Under the pieces are notes generated by a model. It saw only the letters and a program-made list of their open reading frames with translations, was not told the DNA's origin and did not search any database. Below, piece by piece: positions 12,290 to 24,500 of a stretch of DNA of 64,000 nt (its first letter is position 1; every line of letters starts with the position of its first letter). Position numbers and translations under genes: made by a program. Source of the DNA: Enchytraeus crypticus (Eukaryota; Annelida; Clitellata; Enchytraeida; Enchytraeidae); contig CAJHZI010000794.1 of assembly GCA_905160935.1 (NCBI GenBank), forward strand, positions 3,363,501 to 3,427,500, read 5' to 3'.

Positions 12290-12840
12290 AAAAAACAGGA
12301 CAGAGAACAGGCCATAGAATTTTAGTTCACTCCTGAACTCTGGCATGTACGGAATTACTAGCTGAACTTGTCTAAATGTAATTCTTAATGAATTATTGCG
12401 ACAAACACATAAACTAGTAGATTTCATACAAGCTTCTGAATTTCTGACTGTATTCGAAGGAAGTACTGCTATGCACCTTCTATAGGTCGGTGATAGTTAG
12501 CACGAAAAATACGAAATCTATATTGAACCGATTGTGCCTCACGGGATTGCAGATTTTGTGTGGAATTGTCGTCTAACCTTCTATAAGTCGGTTAATCACG
12601 ATCCATTTAATATCTCAATCCATTGAACGTATAAATCCTTGATTGTACCAGAAACGCCGATTACTAGAGTTGAATCTAGATAAAGCGTTGTCTCGTCAAT
12701 TCAGGTGAATAGCTGCGTTTACAACACTGTGTTGGCAGTGAAGACAGAAGACAGAAAATTGAAGACTGAAGATTGAAGAAAGAAAATAGAAGACTGAAGA
12801 TTGAAGAAAGAAATTGAAGAGAAAGACAGAATGAGGAAAG
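11597..12840. other. Non-coding 3' region of the Gypsy element
   Basis: AT-rich sequence without credible ORF; contains a pure CT run at 12242-12287 and a purine-rich tract at 12740-12840 that could precede a polypurine tract. The 3' LTR start was not located because the 5' LTR start is outside the window. Confidence 0.5.
12242..12287 (+). repeat. (CT)n microsatellite
   Basis: About 23 uninterrupted CT dinucleotides inside the Gypsy 3' region. Confidence 0.95.
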
Positions 12841-12844
12841 AGCG

Positions 12845-13275
12845 AAATTCTACGAAGAACACTAATTTTCTAGTGCCTAATCTAGATAGGTGTTTCTTTC
12901 ATAGAATTCAGCTAAACGACTACAATCCTGAATTCTACGGAAAGCGCAATTTACTAGTTGCCTACTCTAGTTAAGTGTCTTTGCCTTAGATTCAGCTAAA
13001 CGACTGTGAGTTAACACCTCTTGTGTTAACAGTCAGAAGAAAAAAAGAAAAGAAGACAGAAGAGAATAATACTGAAGTTCTACGAAGAACGCTAATTTTC
13101 TAGTTGTCCACTCTAGATAAGCGTTATCCTTCTAGAATTCAGTCAGGCGATTGCAGATCCTAAAATCTATGAAAAGCGCAATTTACTAGTTGCCTACTCT
13201 AGTTAAGCGTCTTTTACACAGAATCAACTATACGACTGTAAAATAACACCTCACGTGTTAACAGTCACAATAAAG
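12845..13275 (+). repeat. Two-copy tandem repeat, about 230-bp unit, in the Gypsy 3' region
   Basis: Blocks such as ATTTACTAGTTGCCTACTCT, CTAATTTTCTAG and TGTTAACAGTCA occur in the same order at 12845-13035 and 13078-13270, separated by purine-rich linkers. Within each copy an internal repeat (TTCTAC...CTAG...TCTAGA) gives a nested structure. Confidence 0.75.
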
Positions 13276-13602
13276 AAGAAAAGAGGGAAAGTATCAAATC
13301 ATATAAGCGAGGAGTGCCTTGAAGCCAATAACTTGTTCCCATTTTCTATCTCTTATTTTAATTGCAAATACAGACATTTAACAAACTGATTATAAGTAGA
13401 CTGACTTTACATTTATCGCCTATTTTAGCATTTTATTAATTGTTGCGTAGTGTTCGTTTAATATTCTATTCTATCTTTATGTTAATATTTTAACTCGTTA
13501 TATTGCTATCGTGTTTCTTTGTTAATAATAAATGGTTTAAAATAATAAATCACTAGCTTTTGTGTCAATATTCTAATTTAGTTAGAATTTATAGAGATAA
13601 TT

Positions 13603-13859
13603 ACAAATAACACACAAATACTATAAATTATCATACATTGAACGAATAAGCATGAGTTCTGTTCATAGCAGCTCCAGTCTCATTGATTTAGCCTCTAACT
13701 GGCTATATGAGCAAGAGATCCTTGCATCCTCAAGATTAATACCGCCAAAGCATGAAGAGTTGGAAAAATCGAACCCACGACTCCATTTTCGAACTCCTAT
13801 AACGGAGCGAGGATTGGAGAACCCAACATATATATGAATTGTGAATGACAAAAAATCTT
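13603..13859 (+). repeat. 3' LTR, terminal portion
   Basis: Identical by eye to 1-257. Sequence after 13859 is unrelated to that after 257, so the element's right end is at or just before 13859. The LTR must start upstream of 13603, but the start is undetermined. Confidence 0.85.
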
Positions 13860-15365
13860 TAACCATGCAATGGTATAGAATTTATAAATTCAATAAATTC
13901 TAAATTTCCAATTTTCGATTTATAACTCCTAAAGGTCGACATGCTAGAATTTGAACCCATGAAACCCAGCCGCTCAGAATCATATACTATCCACTCTTTA
14001 CTCCTTCGAAGTCGTAATTAAACGCAATAACTTAATTTATAATATATTCAGTACAAACCATTTTATTGAACAAGGATGTAATGCAACGGAGGTGTGGCTT
14101 TGTTGTTATTAGTCACCAACATGAGGTTTTTGTTGTACACCAATTAAACAACGACCTATCCTCCTACTTAATTTAAAACTTGCGATTTTTGAATTCTTTT
14201 TCCTATAAATATTATATATTAGTGTATGGACTTGAGTAATGGTAAGAATTTGATGTAAGATTTGGCAGTATTGTGAAATAACGAAGTAAAAGTACTTTGT
14301 TACAAGTAAAATTAAGTACTCAAACGATGCTTTTACTTTTACCCAATTTTTCTGGGTAATTTTTAACTTGAACTTGCGAGATGCTGTAGTTTAGGATTAC
14401 AGTTTGAGGATTTCTATATGAGACTTACGAAATCAGTTTATTTTAATTGCTTATTTTCTTTTAAGTTAAGCCACATTACTGCAATACAAACAACACTTTG
14501 AAGCCACCATACTTTCGAATGCGTCAACATCGATCATCATTTCGAATGCGTCAACATCTTTAATTCCCTTTACTTTAGACTGATTCTCTGGATTTTGGAA
14601 TTTGCACCGTTTTAGGACCTTCGTTTTGTTCGCCGGGTTGATTTTGTCTCAATAGTGCTCGATGTTGTCATTGATGACTGTAGCACTCTAATTGTTGTTA
14701 TTATTATTATTATGCACTCTCTGACAACATCTACATCTATTTGTTTCCCTGTCAGTAGTAAGCCCTATAGGACATTAGTAAAAGCGAAACAGACAAATAA
14801 CTGTCAGAACAGATAGACAATCTTGGAGATTCTAACTACTAGCAGATTCGTGCGCAAATAAGGATCAACAACATGATCCAAATGAAAAGATATAATTTCG
14901 ATAGCAGCAAATCGCCGTGAGGCCCTTAACGTAAATTCTGGGAAGGTCTAATGGCACCGCGAAATGTTTCCATTGAAAAGTTTTTTCTTTGTTATTGTTT
15001 TGATTTGATATTTAGGAATTTTCGAAAATTAAAATCATGAAAATGGAATCAAATATATGTTATAATAAGGTAAGATATTTTACCCACACTGGAAAGGTAG
15101 TAATAAAGTCAGTGGCTTAATTGCCTGCTGTGTTAGAGGCCGCTATTTCGATTTTAGTCGTTTGTCTTTTACACTCAAAGTCTGCAGTAATATAATAATG
15201 TGTCGATTTTAGGCAGAACTGCAATACACATTCTGTTTAGAAATGGCTAGTCAAAGACATTATTTAGATATTTGGAAATGCATAAAAAAGATCTGTGAAC
15301 ATTTTATATTTAAACATGTGTTGCTTTGTACATGTGTTTAATCATAATTACATGGCATTATTCAG
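13860..15365. other. Region between Gypsy element and first seen BRPF exon
   Basis: AT-rich with no convincing coding sequence. A short tandem duplication of TTTCGAATGCGTCAACAT lies at about 14515-14560. It probably holds intron or promoter sequence of the BRPF gene; no upstream BRPF exon was found here. Confidence 0.5.
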
Positions 15366-15532
15366 GATACGCTCAAGCTTGTCTGAAGATGGCCAGCGAT
15401 CAAAGACCTGATTATATGGGCGATGGGGGCTCAGGAGGAATGCCTATGCCACATACTGATGCCTATATAAAGTATGTTGAAAAGTCAAGAGACGAACGTT
15501 ATGAGGCAGTGGAATATGACATGGACGAAGAG
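15366..15532 (+). CDS. BRPF1: BRPF exon 1 (first seen)
   Basis: Encodes the motif [20 protein letters not shown] typical of the BRPF segment before PHD1. Acceptor AG at 15364-15365, donor GT at 15533. The frame is open from the acceptor through YAQACLKM, a stretch also reminiscent of BRPF upstream sequence, so ATG 15389 may be internal. Confidence 0.85.
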
Positions 15533-18500
15533 GTATGTTGCAGTTGAACGCATTATAATGAAATGGTCATTCCATCTCTTATTGTTACTACTTGAATATT
15601 GAGGATATCTAATAGTTTTATTGTTTCATATATAAATCGTTACGAAGTTTATTGTTCATTAACCATTTAGTCGCATTATAAATGTTCGATATTTACTCTC
15701 AGACTAGCTCGACCTGAAATTGGGCCTATAAGAATTTATTTTACATCAGGATTGGTCATTAAAATTTTTCTTGTCAGATGCTCTGCTTACAAAACTACTG
15801 GAAAATTTATCATATCTAATTGATATTCCTCTTTAATGTAAAACATTTACTGTTAAAATTTTGCCATCAGTTTATCATAAAAATATTATGTATTTTAATA
15901 TGTTTATCTTTCATTTCCATAATGTGTATAATGTCTATGTTGGAAATTGAAATGATCAAATGAAGAATTTTAAACAGCATTTAAAATGTAATAGTTTCTT
16001 TTCCAGTTAATAAATAACTTCGATTTGTATGAGTATGTGACCAATTCTTATATTTTTGTCTAAAAGTTAAATACAGAATTGTGTTAATTGAATTGTGGTT
16101 ATATCAATTAAAAAATTGTTGCTCAGTTTTCTCAAAGAATTTAGATAAATAGAGAATTTCTTACTATTTAAAAAAAAATTTAACACCTAGGATTTAGCCT
16201 AACTCACTGACGCTTGGCGTTACTTTAGACAGACAGACAAACAGACAGAACTGGCTCATTATATTGCATACCATTGTTGTAGGATTTAGCCTGGCTAGAG
16301 CTGGTTAATGAACAACGAGCCAAGAGTCGTGTTAGCCAGGTAACGCAGGACACATTTGAACTAATCATGGATCTATTTGAAAAAGAGTCGTTCTTTCAGT
16401 GCCAAGCCTTTGACCATGCACCTGGCGCTGCTGCCACAACTCAGTCTCAGCTCCCAAGCGCCGGCGACGACGACGATGCAGTCTGTGCTGTTTGTTGCGA
16501 CGGAGAATGCTACGTTGACAACGTCATTTTATTTTGCGACATGTGCAACCTGGCCGTGCATCAGGCCTGCTATGGAGTTCCTAATATTCCCACAGGTGCA
16601 TGGTTGTGCAGACATTGTCTTCAGTCACCTTCTAAGCCACTCGAATGTTGCCTCTGTCCTTCAAGGTCTGGCGGGGTAAAGCGGATAGCGGAGGAGTCGG
16701 CACAAACGGTAGCTGCTGCGGCGCTCAGCAAAGGTGCTAGTGGAAAGTGGGCTCATATATCATGTGCATACTGGATCCCTGAGGTGGGATTTGGGGATGG
16801 AGTGTTTCTTGAGCCAATTGTTGGACTTGACAAGGTAGCACCTTCTCGGTGGAAAATGGTTTGCTATATTTGTCGACTACGAGGTGTTGGCGCCTGCGTG
16901 CAGTGTAATTACGCAAGCTGCTATACGGGGTTTCATGTAACGTGTGCTCAGTTGGCTGGTTTATACATGAAGGCACAACTTGTGACTGATAGTACTACAA
17001 ATAAGGAGGTGTGTTGTAGTTACAATTTGTTTTCCCCTGCTTTGTGCACTTTTTGTAATTTTAATGAAAAATTAGTTTTAACTTTGAAAATTATTTGTTG
17101 TAGCTAAATGTACGGGTCTGTCCAATCTGTGTGCTACTGGTGCACTGAAGACTCTGGTACTACCTATTGTACTATAGGTACTACCTATTGTACCATAGGT
17201 ACTTCCTATATAGTACCTGATACTACCTAGAGTAGTATATTTATATATAGGCTGTGAGGCTAATAATAAAGCCTAATATATAGGCTGTGAGGCTAATATG
17301 CAGCACTGGGTGAGAATGGAATATTGCTTAATTAAAAGTGTAGAACTTAACAGTGCATAATTGATAGTGTGCTATGTAGGCAGTTAAATTACTGTGTGAC
17401 AAAGTTTTCTTTTAATGAATTCTAGTTTACATGTAATAGAAGAATTAAATTAGTATACATGCCAACTAACATATTTAAGTTTGAAGAATTGTATTTGTAA
17501 AATAGAAAGGCTGCTCCTTTCAATTTTGAGAGTTATATCAATACAAGGCAAACTTCCACAAGGTAGGTTATATCTTCTAGAAGGTAGGTCAAATCTTCCA
17601 CAAAGTAGGTCAAATTTCTGCAAGGTAGGTCAATCATTCACAAGTTAAGTCAAATCTTGAACAAGATAGGTCAAGTCTTACATGAACTCTACTATTTAGT
17701 TGCCAGAACAATTACCAACTGCAATTATCCAATAGGAATTTCATATACGATTGTTTTATTTTATCAAGTCCTAATTGATTAATTCCTTCATACATTGCCT
17801 CTTTGATTGATTAATCGATAGGTAATTAAAAAGACAGTGTACTGTGACCAGCACTCAGTATCACAATGTGGGTCCGGTATTAAGAAGATAACTGGTGATG
17901 ATGGAGTTGAAGTGAGAGCTAAATTTGAATGCAAACCTCGTGTTCGTCGTGCCAGAAAAATCCTCTCAGAGTCTCTATCGCTACCTAGTCCTGTATTCGT
18001 TCCAGTTATCACTGTCAACAGGTATTCTATTTTTAATCATATGTACTGTACTAGTCCTGCCTCTTTTATCCAAATATAGGCTTCTTAAGATTTAATTAAA
18101 ATCGTATTCTGTTTATACTAGTAGGCTATCTAGTTAGATCTAATACCTTATAAAAGTGTGACGTCCTAATAGTCAAGATCGAATGGTGTAGCCAATGGAA
18201 AATAAATAAACAAATGCTATAGCCAATAGAAATAAAAAATGAAGTAAATAGACACTAAAAAGGTAATGTCGGACGTGCTGTTTTTAAACAAATGTGGTTT
18301 TTACATTGTTGATCCCTATAAGTTATCTAGTTAGATCTAATTGACTAATTGAGATTCATTTGTATTTATACTAGTAGGTTATATCCAGTTGGATCTAATT
18401 AAGATTTATTTCTATCGTGTAAAGATAAGTGTTAGAAAGGGCAGAAAGGACATTAGGTTGGTGAGCTCCCAGGCTCAAGAAATTGCTACAAAATTTAAAC

Positions 18501-21500
18501 AAATTGAAAAGTCTCAAATAGGGGATTGACTGATGACATGATGTAGGACTGAGAGGATTTGAGACAGTCTATTCGTTTCCCTACCCTAGTTAAACTGGGA
18601 TTCAAGGGAAGATGATGATGATGATGATGTATAGATAAGTGTTGTTCTGGGCTTGTTTAATATATTCTTATCATTCTGTCAGTTACTGTCCATGCATCAC
18701 ACGGTTATTGAATATAGTTATGTTCAACTGTTGCGTAGAGGATTACGCCTCCTTGTTTTTTGTAGAAATCCAGTTAGAACACAATAATATTGCCTTGAGT
18801 TTTCTATCAAATAAACGAATTATATAAATTGATGATAGAACTGCTGAAGAAATAGGGTAATAATAATTTAAATGTTGGTAATTTAATTGCTCTCTGATCA
18901 AGTCTTCCTTGGACTAATCTATCTTCTCATGGTTCTGATCTTGTGTTTCCCTTGATGTGTTTCCCTTGATGTGTTTCCCCCATTATGTATTTCCAAATGC
19001 TGTATCTCACTCTGATGTGTTCAAAACACAAAACTCACCTTTGATCTCTATATTTTACTAGGAACTTTTTGTCGTATGTATAACTTATCTAAATGTTCTC
19101 TATTGAACCAGCATCTCAAAGATCACAAAGAGGGTAATGCTGGAGCAGAAAGGAGCTTTTGTTAGCAGAATCCATTGTTACTGGACACTGAAGAGGCAGT
19201 CAAGAGATGGAGCACCACTGCTGCCAAGTCTTCAGCTAAAACCACTCCTCTGGAATTCCCGTATAATGGTAACGTTCTGATACCTTATGAATTTATGATG
19301 GGCCAGTAGTGTCTGTTCTTATTTGACTCATTTAGATTATTGTAAAGTGCGAAATTGTAATGGATTTACTGTACATTTTATAGAGTTCATTGGCTGATTA
19401 ATGAATATTTTGAGTGATTAACAAATGATTAGAAGTCCTGACTGTGAAAGTAAAATTGTGGATGTAAAGAAACTATAGCTAAACAATTAAACTGTAGTTG
19501 GTTTTTGTATTCAATGACTATATCTATGAGTAGATTGCTTTAGTGGTGTAATTAATGGCATCATCATCATCATCTTCTCTTGAATCCATATTTAACTAGG
19601 TTCGGGATTAAAATAATTTGTAGCAATTACAACTAGAGCCTTGGAGCTCACCAACAGAGATCCTTTTCTGACGTTGGTTTGGATCTTAGTGCTTTGTCGC
19701 CTTTTATGATACGTGTAGTCCACGATTGGTCTATTCTTCAGCAACCAGGACTCAACACGGGTAGTTAATGGTATAAAAATAGCAACAGTTCATTGTAATA
19801 TGTATAGTTAATAGCACAAAATAGTCTTAATAGATCAGTTCGGTAATTGAAAGCATATTTTGTTGCATATTAACACAGGTTTGTTTATGTTGACATCTGA
19901 TACCTATATTTACATGTAAATGTAATGGGTCTACATTATGACTTCATTATAATGCATGCATATCGTTATAGTGGGTGTCAGAGTTAAACTATAAGTGTTA
20001 AGTTATTCTTTAATTCATATCTGTATAGTAGGTTGTAAAATAAATAACATTTCTAAAGAAAGTTTGCATTAGAAGTTTGATGAGGAACTAGTACATTTCA
20101 ATGGTATTCTATGCAGTGTTTACGTTTCTTGTCCACTGTTTACATTTGGTGTCCACGATGTTCTATTTATAGCTATTGCCCAAAAGATCTGTTGAGTATC
20201 ATTTTTAAAGTCTCTCTGTATATTAAAAGTTAATCTTTTTTATTGATCTCTAATTTTTGGCGCAGAGGTTAAATGGAGCTAGCAAAATTGCAGAAGAAGC
20301 AAATCCTGAACTAGAAATGGTAGGATAACTATATTTCCTTATGTTAAATATTTGGGTTTTCTTTATCAACAAGTATTATTTAACGTTCTTAACACCTTTT
20401 TTAGGATTTTTTGCTATTGATTAGTTTAGTTATGTTTTTGGAATATGATTACATTTTGTAGATACTTCTGGTTCAATAATTAATAATCAGTCAATTTTAG
20501 TGTGTGTTGTCAAAAGTTGGAATCTTATTTGCTGGTAGAAAAAGCTGTATCTCGCAAAATATTGTGAAGGAATTTTCAAATAGTCAAATTGAATAATTTT
20601 GCAAAATGCTATATGGATTAAAATTCTAAATCTAGCTGTTGCGAAGTTCTATATCATTTTCATCCGTCGATAGGCTATCACGAATAGATTAACTGTGCAT
20701 TTCAGTAAGTCTGCAGTCTGAAATCTAACCTATTACAATAAGGTAATAATAAAAATAATTAATAATTTCAATAATTATTAATCATTTTAATAATTTCTCA
20801 ATAATTTCTGGTAGGGAATTAATTATGCCAGTTGCCTTTCACACAAGTTGTTCAGTTCCTAGCACCCTATTCGTGACTCAGCATTAAATCAATTCATTGT
20901 ATGATTACTATAAATGATTAATTGAATTATCATTTCAGTGTGCTACTTGTATTTATAATCGATATCTAGGCAATTGATTGATTGATTGATTATATTATTG
21001 GATTGTTTTAAAGAAAGCAGATTTGCAATCTGATGGGACGGAAGAAAATGTTAAGATTATGAGAAAGTTGAAGGAGGATTTGGAAAAAGTGAGAAATCTT
21101 GTTGAGTTGGTGCAGCAGAGGGAAAAACAAAAATGTGAACAGGTTAGAACATAGACTATGCACTTTCATTCAGACATTTCTATCAGTCAGACATTTCTAT
21201 CAGTCAGACATTTCTATCAGTCAGACATTTCTATCAGTCAGACATTTCTATTAACATTTCTATATGAATATCGCTGCTTCATATGGTACATGCAGTATAG
21301 CTTTGTTTATGATTATTTCTATTACACATTCTGTGTACTTCATTCTTAGTTTTATCAAAAATATAAACTGTATTGGCTCTCCATTAATGTTTTATTAAAA
21401 CTATGTAGTAAAAATTTAAACAACCTTGATCTCTGCAATATTACAGTAATGTTTGGTAGTTCTTTATCATTTAAATTTTCGATATTTCTGCTAACTAGTT

Positions 21501-24500
21501 TTGATATATTTGCATTTATTTTACGATTTCTTTATCTATGATGTCTCTCCGTGATTTAAATTCAAGATGTCTTTAAAGAGTCTGAGATGATTTTAATGTG
21601 TTTTCTCGATTAGGTAAAGCTAAAAGAGAAGCAGTGTAAGCTGGAGCTACAGCCTGTTATGCTGCTGCTCTCCAGAACGTTGAGGCGTCTGCAGGAAAAA
21701 GAAATAAAAATCAACAGCTCCGCTGGCATTCAGAACCCAGTAGACGTGAGTATTCCTATAGTCTGAGGAAATGCACCTTGGGCCGGTCTTCAGAATTTGT
21801 TATGCATCGTTTAGTGGCCGTTCTTATATTATTTTGTCTGTTTGGCTTTGCCTCGTGGTGTTAGATGATGTCATGGATTGCAGTGGCAAGCTATTGTGCT
21901 CTTGTTTTCTGGTTGATAGTAGTTATGGTTGCCAGTAAAATAATAAGTGGAAAAATCACAGCAGATACTTCTTTAGGAGCTAAATTTTAGGTTTGGTTAA
22001 ATCCTTACTTATATCCTTTGTGATGGGTTCAATTAATTGAGCAGCTGAGTGCTCTTTAATTAATTACAAAACTTAATAAAACACATAGAAATATGAATGT
22101 TTACTATGTGCAGTGTCATATTGTCTAAATCTAGGTTTTAATTTTGACCCGCTTGCCTTTTATCTTGGACTTGCACTGTTTTGATCTCGCTTTCTCTTGT
22201 GGTCTCTGTACTCAGTCGTCATCGTGTGGTGCTTTGGCGCCTGTTTGTGTAGAGTCTGCAAGAGACGTCCCTGACATTGCCTTATGGCGAGGAACCGGAC
22301 ATTAAATTAAACCGGACATTCTTATTGATTGATTGTTGTAGAACATGCAAGTACTTAACATTATTCTAGAAAATACATTAGTTAATATTATTTGCTAGTG
22401 TAACGAACATTATTTTGAAATAATGTTGTAGAAGCATATATAAAACACATCCACCACATTCTAGTATCTCAACAGTCTCCGTGTTATCGAGAAATATATC
22501 AGTCGATAAAATCAAAGTAGAGCAGCCCAATATTTATAGACTCTATAGACTATTATATTTACATTTAATAGACTCTAGCCGGTGATTGTACTTTGATTAT
22601 AATTATAGATTGTTATTTTAGATTATGATTGATTATATATGTAATTTCTATGATGGAATACGAACTTTTGCGGATATCGCTGCAGATGCTGATGAGAAAT
22701 TGTTTAATGCTATCATCTGTAACAAACAGCATGTCCTGCACCGGCTTCTTCTGCCGCTTAAAGATAATTTTAACTTTAAGCTTAGGGAGAGAGCTCATCA
22801 TTCCTCTGTACCTTCTAAACGCTCACCTTTGATGGATAAGAACTTTATAATTAGAATGCTATATAATGAATGCTATATAATGACTCTTATGAAGTTTCTT
22901 TGAAACAATGTCTGCATAATGTTATGTTTATTGCTGTCTATATTGCCATTTGTATGTGTGTACGTTTTCTGTGGTATGTCAGATTTCCTATAATAAACGA
23001 ATATATAATAATAATAATAATGTTGCAGCAGAGTGGTGGAGGAAGTGCAGAGTCCACGAGGTTTTCAGCGATGCAGGAACGTCTGCTGGACCATCAGTAC
23101 ATGACAGTGGATGACTTCATTCGAGACTTTGATCTTACTATATCTGACTGCATGAAACGATCTTCACCAGAGGGAGCTGTTCGTAATGTTCTGGTTGAAT
23201 TAAAAAAACAGGTATTTTCATTTGTTACGATTTTGATTTTTATACTTAAAGTTTTAGCTTTAATAACCTTGGCGCGATGGAGGAATATTTTTCGTGTACA
23301 ATTAATCTGTCAAGTTGCAGAGTTGCATGACTTCTATAAGGGGCTGGGGTTTAGCACACTCAGTTTAGCATGTGCATCAATAGTCAAAGTTAAACACCGT
23401 CAGGCTCGGTTAGTACCTGGATGAGTGGCCACCTAGAAGATTGAGTGGAAATGGTTTTTACCAAAACTCTCAAAAGCCCCAAAATGTTTAAAGTTTATTC
23501 TTAATCAGTGCTGACTGCAATGTACCATTTATATGTATGGGCAACAATTATAATTATTAATAATCGATGAAAGACTGAAGTAATTAAAAAGTATAAAAAC
23601 TGTCACCAAAGCAGGAAATGGTAGAAAATAGTTTTTGCATGTGTGTAATCAAAGGAAAGTAAGTAAGGAAATGCCTGTGCCAGAGAACAGTTACGTAACG
23701 TAACGGCATACTGGGTCAGGAAGCACTGATGCTTGTTAAAGGCCCATTTCCTCCTTCCTCTCCATGGTTATTAGTAGATGATCCTGGAATCTTTTCTGTG
23801 TCAGTTCCAGCAGCGTTCTTGAAGTATCAGAAAATTAAGGTATCTCCACTTTCAGTCAAAGCTGAAAACTTTGGTTAAAATATACTTCCAAAGATCACTT
23901 AAATGGATTAAATGATTCCTACTTCTGTGACCTACGCCATCAGTGTGTAATTTATTATTTAGTGAAGTTCTCTGTAGATGTAGTGTTATCAATATTTGAG
24001 TTTAAATTTTAAAATAGGAGCCTTTAAGGATATTTATCGATGGATTTATTTGTTACTGGAGTGATTGACCGTTTGCTGCGTTTGCAGGGAGAGATGATTG
24101 TAGAGTCGATGAAGAATCAGAGTGCATCAGCCGGGTATGATCTCATCACAGGAATGCATCTCATGCCAATTACTACTCGTATGTTTGTTTTAATTACTAC
24201 TCGTAGATGTATGTCGATTACTTCTTGTAGGTTTTAATTAATTACTACTTTTAGATTTATATTAATTGCTACTTGTATGTTTATATTAATTACTACTTGT
24301 ATGTTATATTAATTACTACTTGTATGTTATATTAATTACTACTTGTATGTTTATATTAATTACTACTTGTATGTTTATATTAATTACTACTTGTATGTTA
24401 TATTAATTACTACTTGTATGTTTATATTAATTACTACTTGTATGTTTATATTAATTACTACTTGTATGTTTATATTAATTACTACTTGTATGTTATATTA

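Larger units (their letters stand above)
1..13859 (+). mobile_element. Gypsy-type LTR retrotransposon, interrupted by a LINE
   Basis: Direct repeats of 257 bp, identical by eye, lie at 1-257 and 13603-13859 and frame a gag-protease-RT-RNase H-integrase order, which defines a Ty3/Gypsy element. The 5' LTR begins before the window, so full LTR length and the 5' target duplication are not visible. The coding part carries in-frame stops, a 19-bp duplication frameshift in gag, a frameshift before the integrase tail, and a 5.1 kb LINE inserted in pol. It cannot encode its own full set of proteins as read here. The identical LTR segments imply recent arrival, which contrasts with the broken frames. 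Confidence 0.9.

Noticed and set aside
16226-16275. CAGACAGA stretch followed by CTGGCTCATTATAT, echoed at 56010-56045
   Set aside because: Too short and low complexity to define a repeat family from two copies.
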